Origin: Paenibacillus sp. BIHB 4019
GTDB taxonomy: Bacteria; Bacillota; Bacilli; Paenibacillales; Paenibacillaceae
DNA: 64,000 nucleotides
Assembly (NCBI RefSeq): GCF_002741035.1
Contig: NZ_CP016808.1
Span: 6,868,501-6,932,500, forward strand
Direction of reading: 5' to 3'
The notes beneath the pieces were generated by a model. The model had not been told where the DNA came from, did not search any database, and saw nothing but the letters and a program-made list of their open reading frames with translations. The position numbers and the translations under genes were made by a program. Positions 28,948 to 38,600 of this stretch are shown here, in pieces; the stretch's first letter is position 1, and the number at the start of each line of letters is the position of its first letter.

Positions 28948-29832
28948 TTAGGCCTTCAAGCGGTACGAAACAAAGGCAAGCTTGCGGCTGTCCGGCGCCC
29001 ATGAATTGACGTTGATCGTGCCTTGACCGCCGAACAGCTGGGCAATCGTGCGTGACGCTCCGCCTTCGGCAGGCATTAAGCGAAGCTCCACTTGTTTGTT
29101 CGGCGGGTGCTCGCCGGGGGCAACATCTTCGGTGCGGTAGGCCACATAACATACCCATTTGCCATCGGGAGACACATGCGGGAACCAGCTGTTTGCTTCG
29201 TCAAAAGTCATTTGCTCCTGATTTTCCCCGTCAGCATCCATGCGCCAAATTTGCATGAGGCCGCTTCGCGTCGAATTAAACCAGATCCAACGGCCGCATG
29301 GGGAATATTCAGGCCCATCATCCAAGCTTCCTGGAATATCGGTCAGCTGCGTTTCGCCGCCGCCGCTCACAGCAATCGTATAAATATCGTATTGACCCTT
29401 TCTTTCCGCACAATAAGCAAGCGTCGAGCCGTCAGGAGACCACCCATGCAAATAGCTAGGAGCATTCGGCGTTACAAGCTCCGGCGTGCCTCCCTCCAGT
29501 GGCAGCACATAAATTCGGGAGCTTGCATCCTCTTCCGTAAAATGGCTGACCGCAAGCCTCGTGCCGTCGGGAGAAAGCACATGATCGTTGTTGCAATCGA
29601 TCGCAAATCCGGTTTCAATCTGCTTAACCGTTTGGCTGTCCAATTCGTAGGCGTACATGCGGCCATTGCCGTTATAAACTAGAAATCGGCCGTCCTGCGT
29701 CCAATTCGGAGCTTCAATGACATAGTCGAATTCTCGTAAAATCGTCCGTTCCCCCGTAACGATATCGAGCGTTTCCAATAGGCTGCAGCTATCCCGCTGC
29801 TTCATCAAAGCTCTGAGCGTATGAATGTCCAC
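28948..29832 (-). CDS. TolB/WD-like beta-propeller protein
   Basis: A 294-residue protein with GTG start at 29832, 9 nt after GAGGGGG. It contains about six propeller blades with the TolB hallmark: LSPDGTRLAVS, WSPDGSTLAYC, YSPCGRWIWFNS, VSPDGKWVCYV and WAPDSRKLAFVS. There is no signal peptide, so it acts in the cytoplasm. Related proteins occur in oligogalacturonate and other sugar catabolic operons, where they may be lyases or binding proteins. Its neighbours suggest carbohydrate metabolism, but the substrate is unknown. Confidence 0.75.
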   Translation of the reverse strand: MDIHTLRALMKQRDSCSLLETLDIVTGERTILREFDYVIEAPNWTQDGRFLVYNGNGRMYAYELDSQTVKQIETGFAIDCNNDHVLSPDGTRLAVSHFTEEDASSRIYVLPLEGGTPELVTPNAPSYLHGWSPDGSTLAYCAERKGQYDIYTIAVSGGGETQLTDIPGSLDDGPEYSPCGRWIWFNSTRSGLMQIWRMDADGENQEQMTFDEANSWFPHVSPDGKWVCYVAYRTEDVAPGEHPPNKQVELRLMPAEGGASRTIAQLFGGQGTINVNSWAPDSRKLAFVSYRLKA

Positions 29833-29896
29833 TGTCCCAATCCCCCTCTGATATTTAAAATGGCTTATGGTTTCATGTCTGATGCGATTAGTCCGC

Positions 29897-30409
29897 TTAT
29901 TTCACTTCGTCTAAAGGCTTGGCCAGCCCTTTGACCAGAAGCTCCATTAAAGGGCTAGTGTCAGCCAAGTTGTTAATGCTGAGCTCTAGCCCAAGCTGCG
30001 CTTTCGTGTCCACATAGCTGTACGAGCCTTTGCCGAAATAGCCGACATGATACGGCTGTTCTGCTCCGATGCCCTCCAGCGTGTCATACATCGCCTTCCG
30101 GTCATCTACAAACAGGCAGAAATGGAATACGCCTTGTCCGTTGTTGTCCAAGAAGGTTCTCCATGGACTCGGCGTTTCCGCTGGCTGCATGAGCTCTAGT
30201 ATGAAATGCCCCAGCTCATATTTGGCGACCTTGCAGCCGCTATATTCAGCGGCCTTCTCATGCGTATAGTGAAGCAAGCCTTCCGTCGGAAATATTTCTA
30301 CAGGCGCCTGCTGGACGCCGAGCACCTTGGACCAATTGGCGCTGGCCTGCTTTGCATCATGAACGACAAGGCAGATCTGGGTCATTACAGGTGGCGATTG
30401 AGTCATCAT
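29897..30409 (-). CDS. VOC (glyoxalase/dioxygenase-fold) protein
   Basis: A 170-residue protein with ATG 30409 (or 30406) behind GGAGTGGG. The vicinal-oxygen-chelate fold is indicated by TQICLVVHDAKQASANWSKV at the start, LGHFILELMQPAE, and GVFHFCLFVDD in the second half. Metal ligands His and Glu are plausible in these strands. Function unknown. It is first of three genes downstream of two LacI-type operators and probably acts as an isomerase or dioxygenase in a sugar pathway (inference). Confidence 0.8.
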   Translation of the reverse strand: MMTQSPPVMTQICLVVHDAKQASANWSKVLGVQQAPVEIFPTEGLLHYTHEKAAEYSGCKVAKYELGHFILELMQPAETPSPWRTFLDNNGQGVFHFCLFVDDRKAMYDTLEGIGAEQPYHVGYFGKGSYSYVDTKAQLGLELSINNLADTSPLMELLVKGLAKPLDEVK

Positions 30410-30493
30410 TTTTTCCCACTCCTTCGATTTGTTTAAAAGCCATGCAGATGAATAATGATGCAAAACATGAAGCTAGCTGGTGTCCATACAATG

Positions 30494-30507
30494 TGTTAAC
30501 GTTAACA
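30494..30507. promoter_or_regulatory. LacI-type operator 1
   Basis: Perfect palindrome TGTTAACGTTAACA, 85 bp before the VOC gene start. Identical to the second site 32 bp away (three helical turns). Confidence 0.8.
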
Positions 30508-30525
30508 TATCACTCGCAATCATTA

Positions 30526-30539
30526 TGTTAACGTTAACA
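30526..30539. promoter_or_regulatory. LacI-type operator 2
   Basis: A second perfect TGTTAACGTTAACA, same face of the helix as operator 1 (32-bp centre spacing), suggesting cooperative binding by the LacI-type protein encoded next door. The rest of 30540-30698 holds only short weak hairpins. Confidence 0.8.
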
Positions 30540-30698
30540 CATTGGTAATAAAACTAGGCAAGGCTTAACTAAGCTTACGCAAAAAATCTTCCAGCTAACG
30601 CGGTGCTGAGGCTAAAAAGCAAGGAGCACGGAGCCCGATGGGAAAACCCGCCCGGGCCGAAGGAAAGGCCGCCGTCTTCCTTTGCAGACCGTCTGGCT

Positions 30699-31712
30699 TT
30701 AGTCGCCCTTCCATTCTCGCACCGTATGGCGATCCATCAAAAACGGGTCTATCCCGATTGTGCAAGATGAGGCTGTCTGGTCATTCATTCGCTGCAAAAG
30801 CAGTTGCAAAGCATGATCGCCAATTTCCTTAAATGGCAAGCCGACGGAAGTAATCGGCGGTGACAGCAAAGCGGACAGCGTGTTGTCATATCCGATCAGC
30901 GAAAGATCATCAGGTACGCGAAGACCGCGTTCATACAATATCTGCAATACTCCGCAGGCGTAAATATCAGACGTCATAAAAATCGCTGTAGGCGGCTGCA
31001 CGGCCCTTAAAAGCTGGTCGATTGCCATTCGGCCCGCCTCAATCGAATATTCGGGCATCACCTGCACCCACTCTTCATGAGGGGCAATTCCCGCCTCGTT
31101 CAGCGCATCCAAATAACCGGCATAACGATCCTCTTCCACCTGATGCCCCAGCTTGGAGCCGATAAAGGCAATTCGCCGATGGCCCTTTTGCAGCATATGC
31201 CGGACTGCACCTAATGAGCTCGCACGATCATTAACGACTATGCGGTCTACCATCGGCATGTCATAGGTTCGTTCGATCATCACAACCGGAATGTGATTTT
31301 CAATTAGACGCCCAATCAAGTCTTTGGAAATGGAATGATAGGAAGTCAGAATGACTCCGTCCACCCGGTGGCCGATCAAGTCGTTAATTTGCTGCTCTTC
31401 CTCGTCCAAGCCCATGTGGCTCGTCAGCGTCAGCACATGGTAACCGCTGCTTGCCGCTGCCGTATTAATCGCGGAGCTGATCTCCTTGAACTGCATATTG
31501 GTGTTGAATAGCGTCAAATGTCCAATAATGTTGCTGCGGCTGCTTTTCAGCCCCTGTGCAATTCGGTTTGGAATATATCCTAATTCTTTGATGATGCGTT
31601 CGATTTCCCGGCGCTTATCCTCAGACACATAACCGTTATTATGCAAAACTCTGCCGACGGTCGCAAGCGAAACACCAGCTGCCTTAGCCACATCCGACAT
31701 CTTAATATTCAT
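30699..31712 (-). CDS. LacI-family transcriptional repressor
   Basis: A 337-residue LacI regulator starting at ATG 31712, 6-8 nt after a GGAG. The HTH with hinge helix is at residues 1-60 (MSDVAKAAGVSLATVGRVLH and NRIAQGLKSSRS), followed by a periplasmic-binding-like ligand domain with GVILTSYHS, AFIGSKLGHQ and SLIGYDNT. Identical TGTTAACGTTAACA sites lie beyond its 3' end (upstream of the VOC operon), and one near-perfect copy lies upstream of itself. It should repress that operon and autoregulate, with a sugar inducer. Confidence 0.93.
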   Translation of the reverse strand: MNIKMSDVAKAAGVSLATVGRVLHNNGYVSEDKRREIERIIKELGYIPNRIAQGLKSSRSNIIGHLTLFNTNMQFKEISSAINTAAASSGYHVLTLTSHMGLDEEEQQINDLIGHRVDGVILTSYHSISKDLIGRLIENHIPVVMIERTYDMPMVDRIVVNDRASSLGAVRHMLQKGHRRIAFIGSKLGHQVEEDRYAGYLDALNEAGIAPHEEWVQVMPEYSIEAGRMAIDQLLRAVQPPTAIFMTSDIYACGVLQILYERGLRVPDDLSLIGYDNTLSALLSPPITSVGLPFKEIGDHALQLLLQRMNDQTASSCTIGIDPFLMDRHTVREWKGD

Positions 31713-31734
31713 TTTCAGTCTCCAGATTCCCATA

Positions 31735-31748
31735 TGTTATCGTTAACA
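31735..31748. promoter_or_regulatory. LacI-type operator 3 (autoregulatory)
   Basis: TGTTATCGTTAACA differs by one base from the two perfect sites. It lies 23 bp before the lacI-type gene start. A further half-site-like TTAACATGTTA follows at 31751-31761. Confidence 0.75.
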
Positions 31749-31795
31749 TATTAACATGTTATATTCGTCAGGGCAATATGATTGAAAACGCTTTT

Positions 31796-32650
31796 TTAAT
31801 CTTTCTTTTCGGGATGCTGTTCTCCCCTTCTCTGCATCGCTCGGTAGGCGCTGGGTGAAACGCCATTTAGCAGCTTAAACATTTTGCTGAAGTGAAACTC
31901 CTCGAAATAGCCGCATAGCCTGCCTACCTCTTTAACCGGATAATCTGTAAATTGCAAATAGCCGCAAGCCTGCTGGTTGCGCAGATGGTTCAAATATTCT
32001 TTCGGTCCCATGCCTGTATATTTGAGAAAAAGCTTTCGCAGGTATGAGGCGGAAATGCTGTATTCCTTCGCCAGCTGCTCAATTCGCAAGTTTTCCCTAT
32101 AGCTGCCCTCCAAATGCTTTTTTATTTGTTCAAAGGCGGCGAAAGCTCCCGATTCAGCCAAGTTCCAGTCCGGCTGTTCAATCTGGTGCAGCCTATGCAG
32201 CAATATTTGCAGTTTGGATTGGGCAATGCTAGCGCCAGCCGCAATTCCTGCGAACCAATCCTCATGTGCTTCACGAAACAGCTCCCCTAGCTCTTCCGCT
32301 TGCTTGGGCGGATATTGACTTAAAAAAGGGAGCGTAAGCTTGTTTATTGGTTTAACCTCCCCCCACATCACATCATAGATAAGCTCCGCACAATCAAAGA
32401 GAACCATCGTCATGCGGAGCGGGGCGTGCGGCTCTGAGCGCATGGACATTTCAAGACCGGGCTTTAAATAAGCGAGCATGCCCGCCTGTACTTTATGCTC
32501 CGTGTTCGTCAGAAAGGTCCCCTCTCCCCCATGAATCCAATACAAGCTGTGCACATTCACAAGATTGCGAACATCCTCCCAGCCCGGATACGTTATTTTA
32601 TCGAGAACGAAATGAATGTGCAGCACTAGGTTATTCGTGTGATAGGGCAT
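31796..32650 (-). CDS. AraC-family regulator with cupin-type sensor domain
   Basis: A 284-residue protein. The N-terminal cupin-like domain (HIHFVLDKITYPGWEDVRN, WIHGGEGTF) is followed by an AraC double HTH (about 180-275) with KEYSISASYLRKLFLKYTG and GYFEEFHFSKMFKLLNGVSP. The start is ATG 32650 with GGAG close upstream. It is divergent from the GH2 gene, which is the likely target, with a sugar as ligand. Confidence 0.88.
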   Translation of the reverse strand: MPYHTNNLVLHIHFVLDKITYPGWEDVRNLVNVHSLYWIHGGEGTFLTNTEHKVQAGMLAYLKPGLEMSMRSEPHAPLRMTMVLFDCAELIYDVMWGEVKPINKLTLPFLSQYPPKQAEELGELFREAHEDWFAGIAAGASIAQSKLQILLHRLHQIEQPDWNLAESGAFAAFEQIKKHLEGSYRENLRIEQLAKEYSISASYLRKLFLKYTGMGPKEYLNHLRNQQACGYLQFTDYPVKEVGRLCGYFEEFHFSKMFKLLNGVSPSAYRAMQRRGEQHPEKKD

Positions 32651-32819
32651 TAGCTCCAGCTCTATCCCCCCCTCTCCGATCTCGCTTCAATGAAGATCGA
32701 TTTTTACATGCGATTGCAGGTTTATTCCATTCCGCCTCAAAACGCCGCATGCTATTATCCATATTATCAAACGATAGCCAAGCTGACTAATGCTTCATAG
32801 CGAAGAAGGAGGAATACTG

Positions 32820-34547
32820 TTGTTAAGGACTTTTCGCGAGCATCATATTCGCAAGACAGCATTATTGGACGGGCCATGGGACTTTGTGACAGATCCGGGC
32901 AATGAAGGACTCCATGGAAAATGGTTCGATCGATTTCCACATGATTCAAAATCTTTATACATTCCATCCTGCTGGAATAACGAGTTGTCTTTGTTCCATT
33001 ACGAGGGCGTTGCCTGGTATAGAAAAAAGATTCGGCTTGAAGATGCGCAGCATGTCAGACTGATTTTTCATGCCGTGCTAGGCCATTGCGATGTTTATTT
33101 GAACGGACGTCATCTCGGTTACCACTATGGCGGCTACACCCCGTTTGACTTTGTCGTTCCTTCATTAAGTGAGGGAGAGCATGAGCTTATCGTGCGAACA
33201 GACAGCACATTGGATCGCCTTACCATTCCAACGGAGCACGTCGATTGGTTCCACTACGGCGGCATTATCCGTTCCGTTGAACTGCAGCTTTTGCCGGATC
33301 TGTATATAGAGCAGCTCAAAATCGACTACTTGCTGGAAGGAGCAGATGCGGACATTTGTATTCAGGTACGGCTTCACTCCCTCTCGCAGCAAGCTGTCAC
33401 TACAACATTGAAGCTCTCCGAAGGCGGACATGTCTTTCACTCCGAGCACGTTAAGCTAGAGGCAGGCCAGTCTGTAGATTGCGAAGTGAAGCTGCATTGG
33501 AGCGACGTGCGGTTGTGGAATGTAGGTAAGCCGGAATTGTATAAAATAGAAGCTCGTACCGATTTTGACGACAAAATCGATCGAATCGGCTTCCGCCGAA
33601 TAGAAACAAAGAACCACCGGATTCTCATTAATGGCACTGCGATTTATTTGAAGGGCGTGAACCGCCATGAGGAGCACCCGGAGTGGGGCTTTGCTTTTCC
33701 GCCAAAGCTGATGCAGAAGGACCTCGATATTATCCGGGAGCTTGGCTGCAACACGGTGCGGGGTTCCCATTATCCCCAAAGCCCTTATTGGCTTGACCTG
33801 CTGGATGAGCATGGCATCATTTTCTGGAGCGAAATCCCGATGTGGGGAGCCTTCCTGCCAAACGAAACGGTCTGCGAGCCTTTATTCCAGGATCGTGCGC
33901 TCACGATGATCTCAGAGATGGTTAGCATGCACTACCATCATCCATCGGTCGTATTCTGGTCGGTTCATAATGAGATCGACTCCCGTACGCAGGATGCCTA
34001 TGAGATGACGGAGCGCCTCGTTTCCTTAGTCAAGCAGATGGATACGTCCAGACTTGTTACTTACGCCACGATGCATCCGCTGGAGGACGTTCTGCTCCCG
34101 CTATTTGATGTCATTGGCATCAACAAATATTATGGCTGGTACGAAGGCGATATAAGCGGCTTTCGGCAAATGCTCCAGCAGTTCCACGAGCGGGCAGAAA
34201 TGCTTGGTGCGGGTGACCGGCCCGTGCTCATGACCGAGTTCGGAGGAGCGGGCATTTTTGGAGATGTCGGCTGGGAGCCACGATTGTTCAGCGAGGACTA
34301 TCAGGCGCAAATCGTAACGGAGGCGCTGGACATATTCCGCAGCGATGCTAAAATCGGCGGCACCTATATTTGGCAATTTGCCGATATCCGGGGCGATCTG
34401 AAGAGCGACGGCAAGCATTTTCGCGACCGTGCGCGCAGCTTCAACAATAAAGGCCTGCTGAACGAATACCGCAAGCCTAAACAAGCGTTCCGCGAGGTGC
34501 GGCGCATCTACCAATCTTGGAACGATTTTGCGGATCTGCACAAATAG
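32820..34547 (+). CDS. GH2 glycosidase, beta-glucuronidase-like
   Basis: A 575-residue cytoplasmic enzyme. The start is set at TTG 32820, 7 nt after AAGGAGG; an in-frame ATG ten codons earlier lies before the Shine-Dalgarno. The order is sugar-binding jelly roll (1-160), Ig-like domain, TIM barrel. Acid/base E385 is in WSVHNEID and nucleophile E473 in MTEFGG. Beta-glucuronidase hallmarks are INKYYGWY and the NxK motif NNKG before YRKPK, which binds the uronate carboxylate. It should release glucuronic acid from glycosides or oligosaccharides. It is divergent from the AraC regulator and ends at a strong terminator. Confidence 0.85.
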   Translation: MLRTFREHHIRKTALLDGPWDFVTDPGNEGLHGKWFDRFPHDSKSLYIPSCWNNELSLFHYEGVAWYRKKIRLEDAQHVRLIFHAVLGHCDVYLNGRHLGYHYGGYTPFDFVVPSLSEGEHELIVRTDSTLDRLTIPTEHVDWFHYGGIIRSVELQLLPDLYIEQLKIDYLLEGADADICIQVRLHSLSQQAVTTTLKLSEGGHVFHSEHVKLEAGQSVDCEVKLHWSDVRLWNVGKPELYKIEARTDFDDKIDRIGFRRIETKNHRILINGTAIYLKGVNRHEEHPEWGFAFPPKLMQKDLDIIRELGCNTVRGSHYPQSPYWLDLLDEHGIIFWSEIPMWGAFLPNETVCEPLFQDRALTMISEMVSMHYHHPSVVFWSVHNEIDSRTQDAYEMTERLVSLVKQMDTSRLVTYATMHPLEDVLLPLFDVIGINKYYGWYEGDISGFRQMLQQFHERAEMLGAGDRPVLMTEFGGAGIFGDVGWEPRLFSEDYQAQIVTEALDIFRSDAKIGGTYIWQFADIRGDLKSDGKHFRDRARSFNNKGLLNEYRKPKQAFREVRRIYQSWNDFADLHK

Positions 34548-34596
34548 CCAAACGGTAACGTTCCAAGCTCTCCTCTATAAAAGCAGAAATAACTAC

Positions 34597-34644
34597 CGCC
34601 GGACAATTCCCTGCCAAGCAGGAGTATTGTTCGGCGTTTTTTTT
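34597..34644 (+). terminator. Terminator of the GH2 gene
   Basis: CGCCGGACAAT pairs with ATTGTTCGGCG and is followed by eight T. Confidence 0.85.
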
Positions 34645-34798
34645 GCAGAGCGGAATATGGAGACCATAGGTATGTACCTTGCCTTAGTCTAAAGCTGTTC
34701 CCGCTTTGTCCGTGCTATCCTTCCAGTCACATCTTGACCTTCCCTAGGATACTTTATAGGGTGGAGCCGTTGAATTTACACATACCCAGGAGGGATCG

Positions 34799-35587
34799 AT
34801 GATGAAACTGGATTTGGGCTGCGGCGCTAGCAAGCACCCTGACTTTTACGGAATTGACCGACGTCCTCTGGATGGCGTGGATTTGGTATGGGATGTGAAC
34901 AACGGCATTCCTCTGCCTGATAATTCGATAGAATGGGTGTTGGCATCCCGCAGCCTGCCTTATGTACAAGATTTACATGCCGTATTGAAGGAAATCTATC
35001 GTATTTCTATTCATAAATCCGTCGTATGCATACTGGCTCCTTATGCCCACAGCTTCAGAAACGCGACAAATCCTCTGCTCCGGCATCGCTTTGACGAGCA
35101 TACCCCTCGTTATTTAACGAAGCATTTTTATCAGCCGCCACACGGACCCGAATCTCCAGAAATCAAGTTTTATAATGACTTGGAGGAAATTCCATTCGAT
35201 TTCCGCTTGCTTCGCATGGAATACTTCTACAATGAAACCTTTCGCTCCCCTATGTATGAATCGGAAGAACTGGAAGAGCTTCAACGGCTTCAGGCCAATG
35301 TCGTGGATGAAATCATGTATCATTTCGTCGTCGTCAAAGAGCACATCTCAGCATCCGAGCTTGATCAATTGTCACGGCAATCCCAAATGGAGCCCTTCTG
35401 CGTAAACGCATTGCGCAAACTTGAGCCCTCTGCGGATCCCATAGAAAAAGCCGAGCCTCGCTTGCCAGAAGAAACCGTTGCCGTTCCGCCAATCCCCCCC
35501 AAGCGTTCTTTGGCTCGGAGACATCTCCATAAAAAAGCGCCGCGATTTTTAAGCAATCCCAGAAAACGATCCCGTTATTATCGATAA
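34799..35587 (+). CDS. SAM-dependent methyltransferase-like protein
   Basis: A 262-residue protein with ATG 34799 behind AGGAGG. It opens with LDLGCGASKHPDFYGIDR, a class I methyltransferase motif I and acidic loop, then DNSIEWVLASRSLPYVQDL and LKEIYRI. The middle resembles GlcNAc/sugar-type methyltransferase-like ORFs of Firmicutes. The tail (about 220-262) is basic and Pro/Arg-rich (KRSLARRHLHKKAP, RKRSRYYR). It lies just before the giant DUF11 gene in the same direction (111 bp), so it might modify that protein or its surface partner, which is inference. Confidence 0.7.
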   Translation: MMKLDLGCGASKHPDFYGIDRRPLDGVDLVWDVNNGIPLPDNSIEWVLASRSLPYVQDLHAVLKEIYRISIHKSVVCILAPYAHSFRNATNPLLRHRFDEHTPRYLTKHFYQPPHGPESPEIKFYNDLEEIPFDFRLLRMEYFYNETFRSPMYESEELEELQRLQANVVDEIMYHFVVVKEHISASELDQLSRQSQMEPFCVNALRKLEPSADPIEKAEPRLPEETVAVPPIPPKRSLARRHLHKKAPRFLSNPRKRSRYYR

Positions 35588-35698
35588 TTTATTTGCTTTG
35601 CCCGAATTTGGACAGACAAATTCCAGAGTTTAGGCTCATACTCATGAGTTGATAGAAACTTTTATGGAGTTGTCTTTCCGAAATGGAGGTGAATCAAC

Positions 35699-38600
35699 AT
35701 TCCACTTATCGTTCGGGCAACTGTTAATGCAACAGGCGCCATTACCTTTACGGGAAACACCCTCGGCCTCAGCCGTTCCGAGGTGTCTGGCATACCCGGA
35801 ACTGCCGACAGCATCGGCGCATTCACTACAACCAATACCGCCCTGCGATATGGCACCTATCCTTTTGGCACCACGGATAATTATCTGCTTAACAGCTCGT
35901 CAGCCGTCCTGAATCTTCCCGCAGGAAGCACCGTGCTTTACGCAGAGCTGATCTGGGGCGGCACTTACGTCAACGGTACCACCAATCTGACGGCAGCCAT
36001 TAATAATCCGGTGTCCTTCGCCACCCCCTTGTCCACCTCTGACGTATCGCCAGACTCGGCTACTAGCAACATTTTTGACTTTGGCGGAGGGGCGCTTGGG
36101 TATGTAAGAACGGCAAATGTGACCTCGCTGGTTCAGCAGGGCGGTGCAGGAACCTATACGACAGGACGGGTCGTAGGCACCCTGACGATCAGCAATGATC
36201 CAACCGCCAACAACGCCGGATGGACACTCGGCGTCATTTATCAAAATGCCACCCTTCCCTTTCGCAATATGTCTCTGAGGGCAGGGGCCATTCTCGTTCA
36301 AAGCACCTCATCAGCTGTTAATACTACACTTACTGGATTCTCTACGCCTGTATCTGGGGCTCTTGGAGGTAGAGCCTTATTCAGCGCTCAAGAGGGGGAT
36401 GCCAACCGAAACGGTGATCAGGCGCTGTTCGGCGCTACAACTGCAACCTTGGTTGCTTTGTCGGGTACGAACAATTTCGCCAACAACTTTTTCGCCTCCC
36501 AAATCAATAATAATGCCGGCGCTTTGGATACAACGGGCACCTTCGGGAGCCGCAACCAGACCAACGGTGCGCCTGGAAGCAATATTGCGGGAGGAAGACA
36601 GGGCTGGGACATTACCAACGTGGATATATCGGCCAGACTGGTCAATAATCAGACCTCGGCTGTACTTCAATTAACGACCTCTGGCGATGCCTATGTCCTG
36701 AATGCCAATGCCCTGCAAATTGATATTAACGCGCCGAGAGTCGGTGTTACCAAATCGGCTAATGTATCCGGCTCCCTGACCGGTGATACGATTCGTTATA
36801 CCGTTACCGTCACCAATACGGGAACAGCCAATGCCACCGATATGATTGTGACCGACAGCCTTCCGGCCGGATTAACCTTCGTTGCGGGCAGCGTCACGGT
36901 TGCGGGTGCTGCAAGGCCGACCAACGATATTACGGCTGGCGTACCGGTCGGTACTTTGGCGCCAGGCGCCTCTATTTCCGTGGCCTACAGCACACGGGTA
37001 ACTTCCATGCCCGGCACACAGCTGCTCGTCAACACAGCCAGCGCCTCCTTCAATTTTCAAAGCGTAGCCGGAGGCCCGATCACCCCTGCCGTTATACCGT
37101 CAAACGGGGTCACTGTCCCGGTCTATTCGCCGATTTTGGCGATGAACAAAACGGCAAGCACGGCTAATGCAACTGTGGGAAGCACCGTCACTTACACGAT
37201 TGTTGTGAACAACTCAGGCAATATCGCTGGCACGACAACCGTAACGGACCCGATACCTGCGGGCACCTCGTTTGTGCCCAACAGCGTGACTGTGGGAGGT
37301 GCGACCGTGCCGGGAGCCAATATTGCTGCCGGGGTTTCGGTTGGCTCCATTCCGGCAGGCGGCTCGGCCACCGTCACCTTTCGGGTATTGGTTCAAAATC
37401 TGCCCTCGCCGCCACAGCTGGTGAATCAGGCTGCTGCCGCGTATACGTTCACGGTTCCCGACGGCCGAACCTCTTCCGGCTCGGCAGCCTCGAACACCGT
37501 TACGCTGCCTGTTGCCCTGCCGAATGTAACAGTCGTCAAAAGCGCCAGCGTGCCTGATGCTTCTGTCGGAGAGGCTTATACCTATACCACAGTAATAGCC
37601 AACAATGGCACTGATCCCGTCACGAATGTAACTTTGACCGATGCCATGCCGAGCGGTTCTGTTCTTGTCGCCGGCAGCGTGACCCTGAACGGAGCCCCGC
37701 AGCCGTCGGCTAATCCTGCAAGCGGCATTGCTATCGGCACTTTGAATGCGGGCAGTTCAGCAACCATCACCTTCCAAGTAACGTCGTCATCGCTGCCCTC
37801 TCCGGCTCAATTTGTCAACAGAGCTTCAGTCGCGTACAGCTCCGGAGCATTCAGCGGTGTATCGCTGTCCAATACCGTAACCATTCCGGTCTATCAGCCG
37901 ATTATGCGTACAGTGAAATCGGTGAACCGGAACGTTGCCACCGTTGGAGATACGTTAACTTATACGGTGTTCGTCTCAAATACTGGCAATTTGGCTGCAC
38001 AAGCGACCTTAACGGATACGCTTCCGGCAGGCACCTCCTTTGTGCCTGGAAGTGTCACGGTTAACACGGTTTCCGTCCCGGGGGCTTCTCCGCTAGCGGG
38101 TATTTCTCTCGGCTTGATTGCGCCCGGCAGCTCCGTTCCTATTACATTTCAGTTCCTTCTGAGCACGCTGCCCTCACCGCCACGGCTCGTGAATCAGGCA
38201 ACAGCGTCGTATTCGTATCAATTGCCAAGCGGACGCTCATTTACAGGCTTTACGGCTCCGTCCAATGTAGTCGATATCCCGGCTACCTCGCCTAGTGTAA
38301 CTGTAACCAAAGCGGTTAACAGCACGATTGCCACCATAGGCGATATTTTGACGTATACGATATCCGTCACGAACAACGGTATAGAAGCGGTAACTAATGC
38401 TGTATTTTCGGATAACCTTCCCTCCGGAACGGTTTTTGTAGCGGGCAGTTTCGTCGTGAACGGCACAGCCCTGCCTAATGCAGACCCCAGCGGCGGCATT
38501 CTGCTTGGAACCATTAACGCTGGGAGTACCGTGCCGATTAGCTTCAACGTCCGTGTGGCAGCCGTTGCGTCAACTATCCCGGCGCTGCTCAGCAATCGGG

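Noticed and set aside
31782..31796. cre site TGAAAACGCTTTTT before the lacI-type gene
   Set aside because: The right half fails the consensus and it overlaps the stop codon of the AraC gene.
34101..34541. 146-codon minus frame within the GH2 gene
   Set aside because: The plus strand encodes a complete, motif-rich GH2 enzyme; the reverse frame is a shadow.
35649..35912. Alternative frame over the start of the DUF11 gene
   Set aside because: No family resemblance and no ribosome binding site; the 35699 frame continues the native-looking protein.
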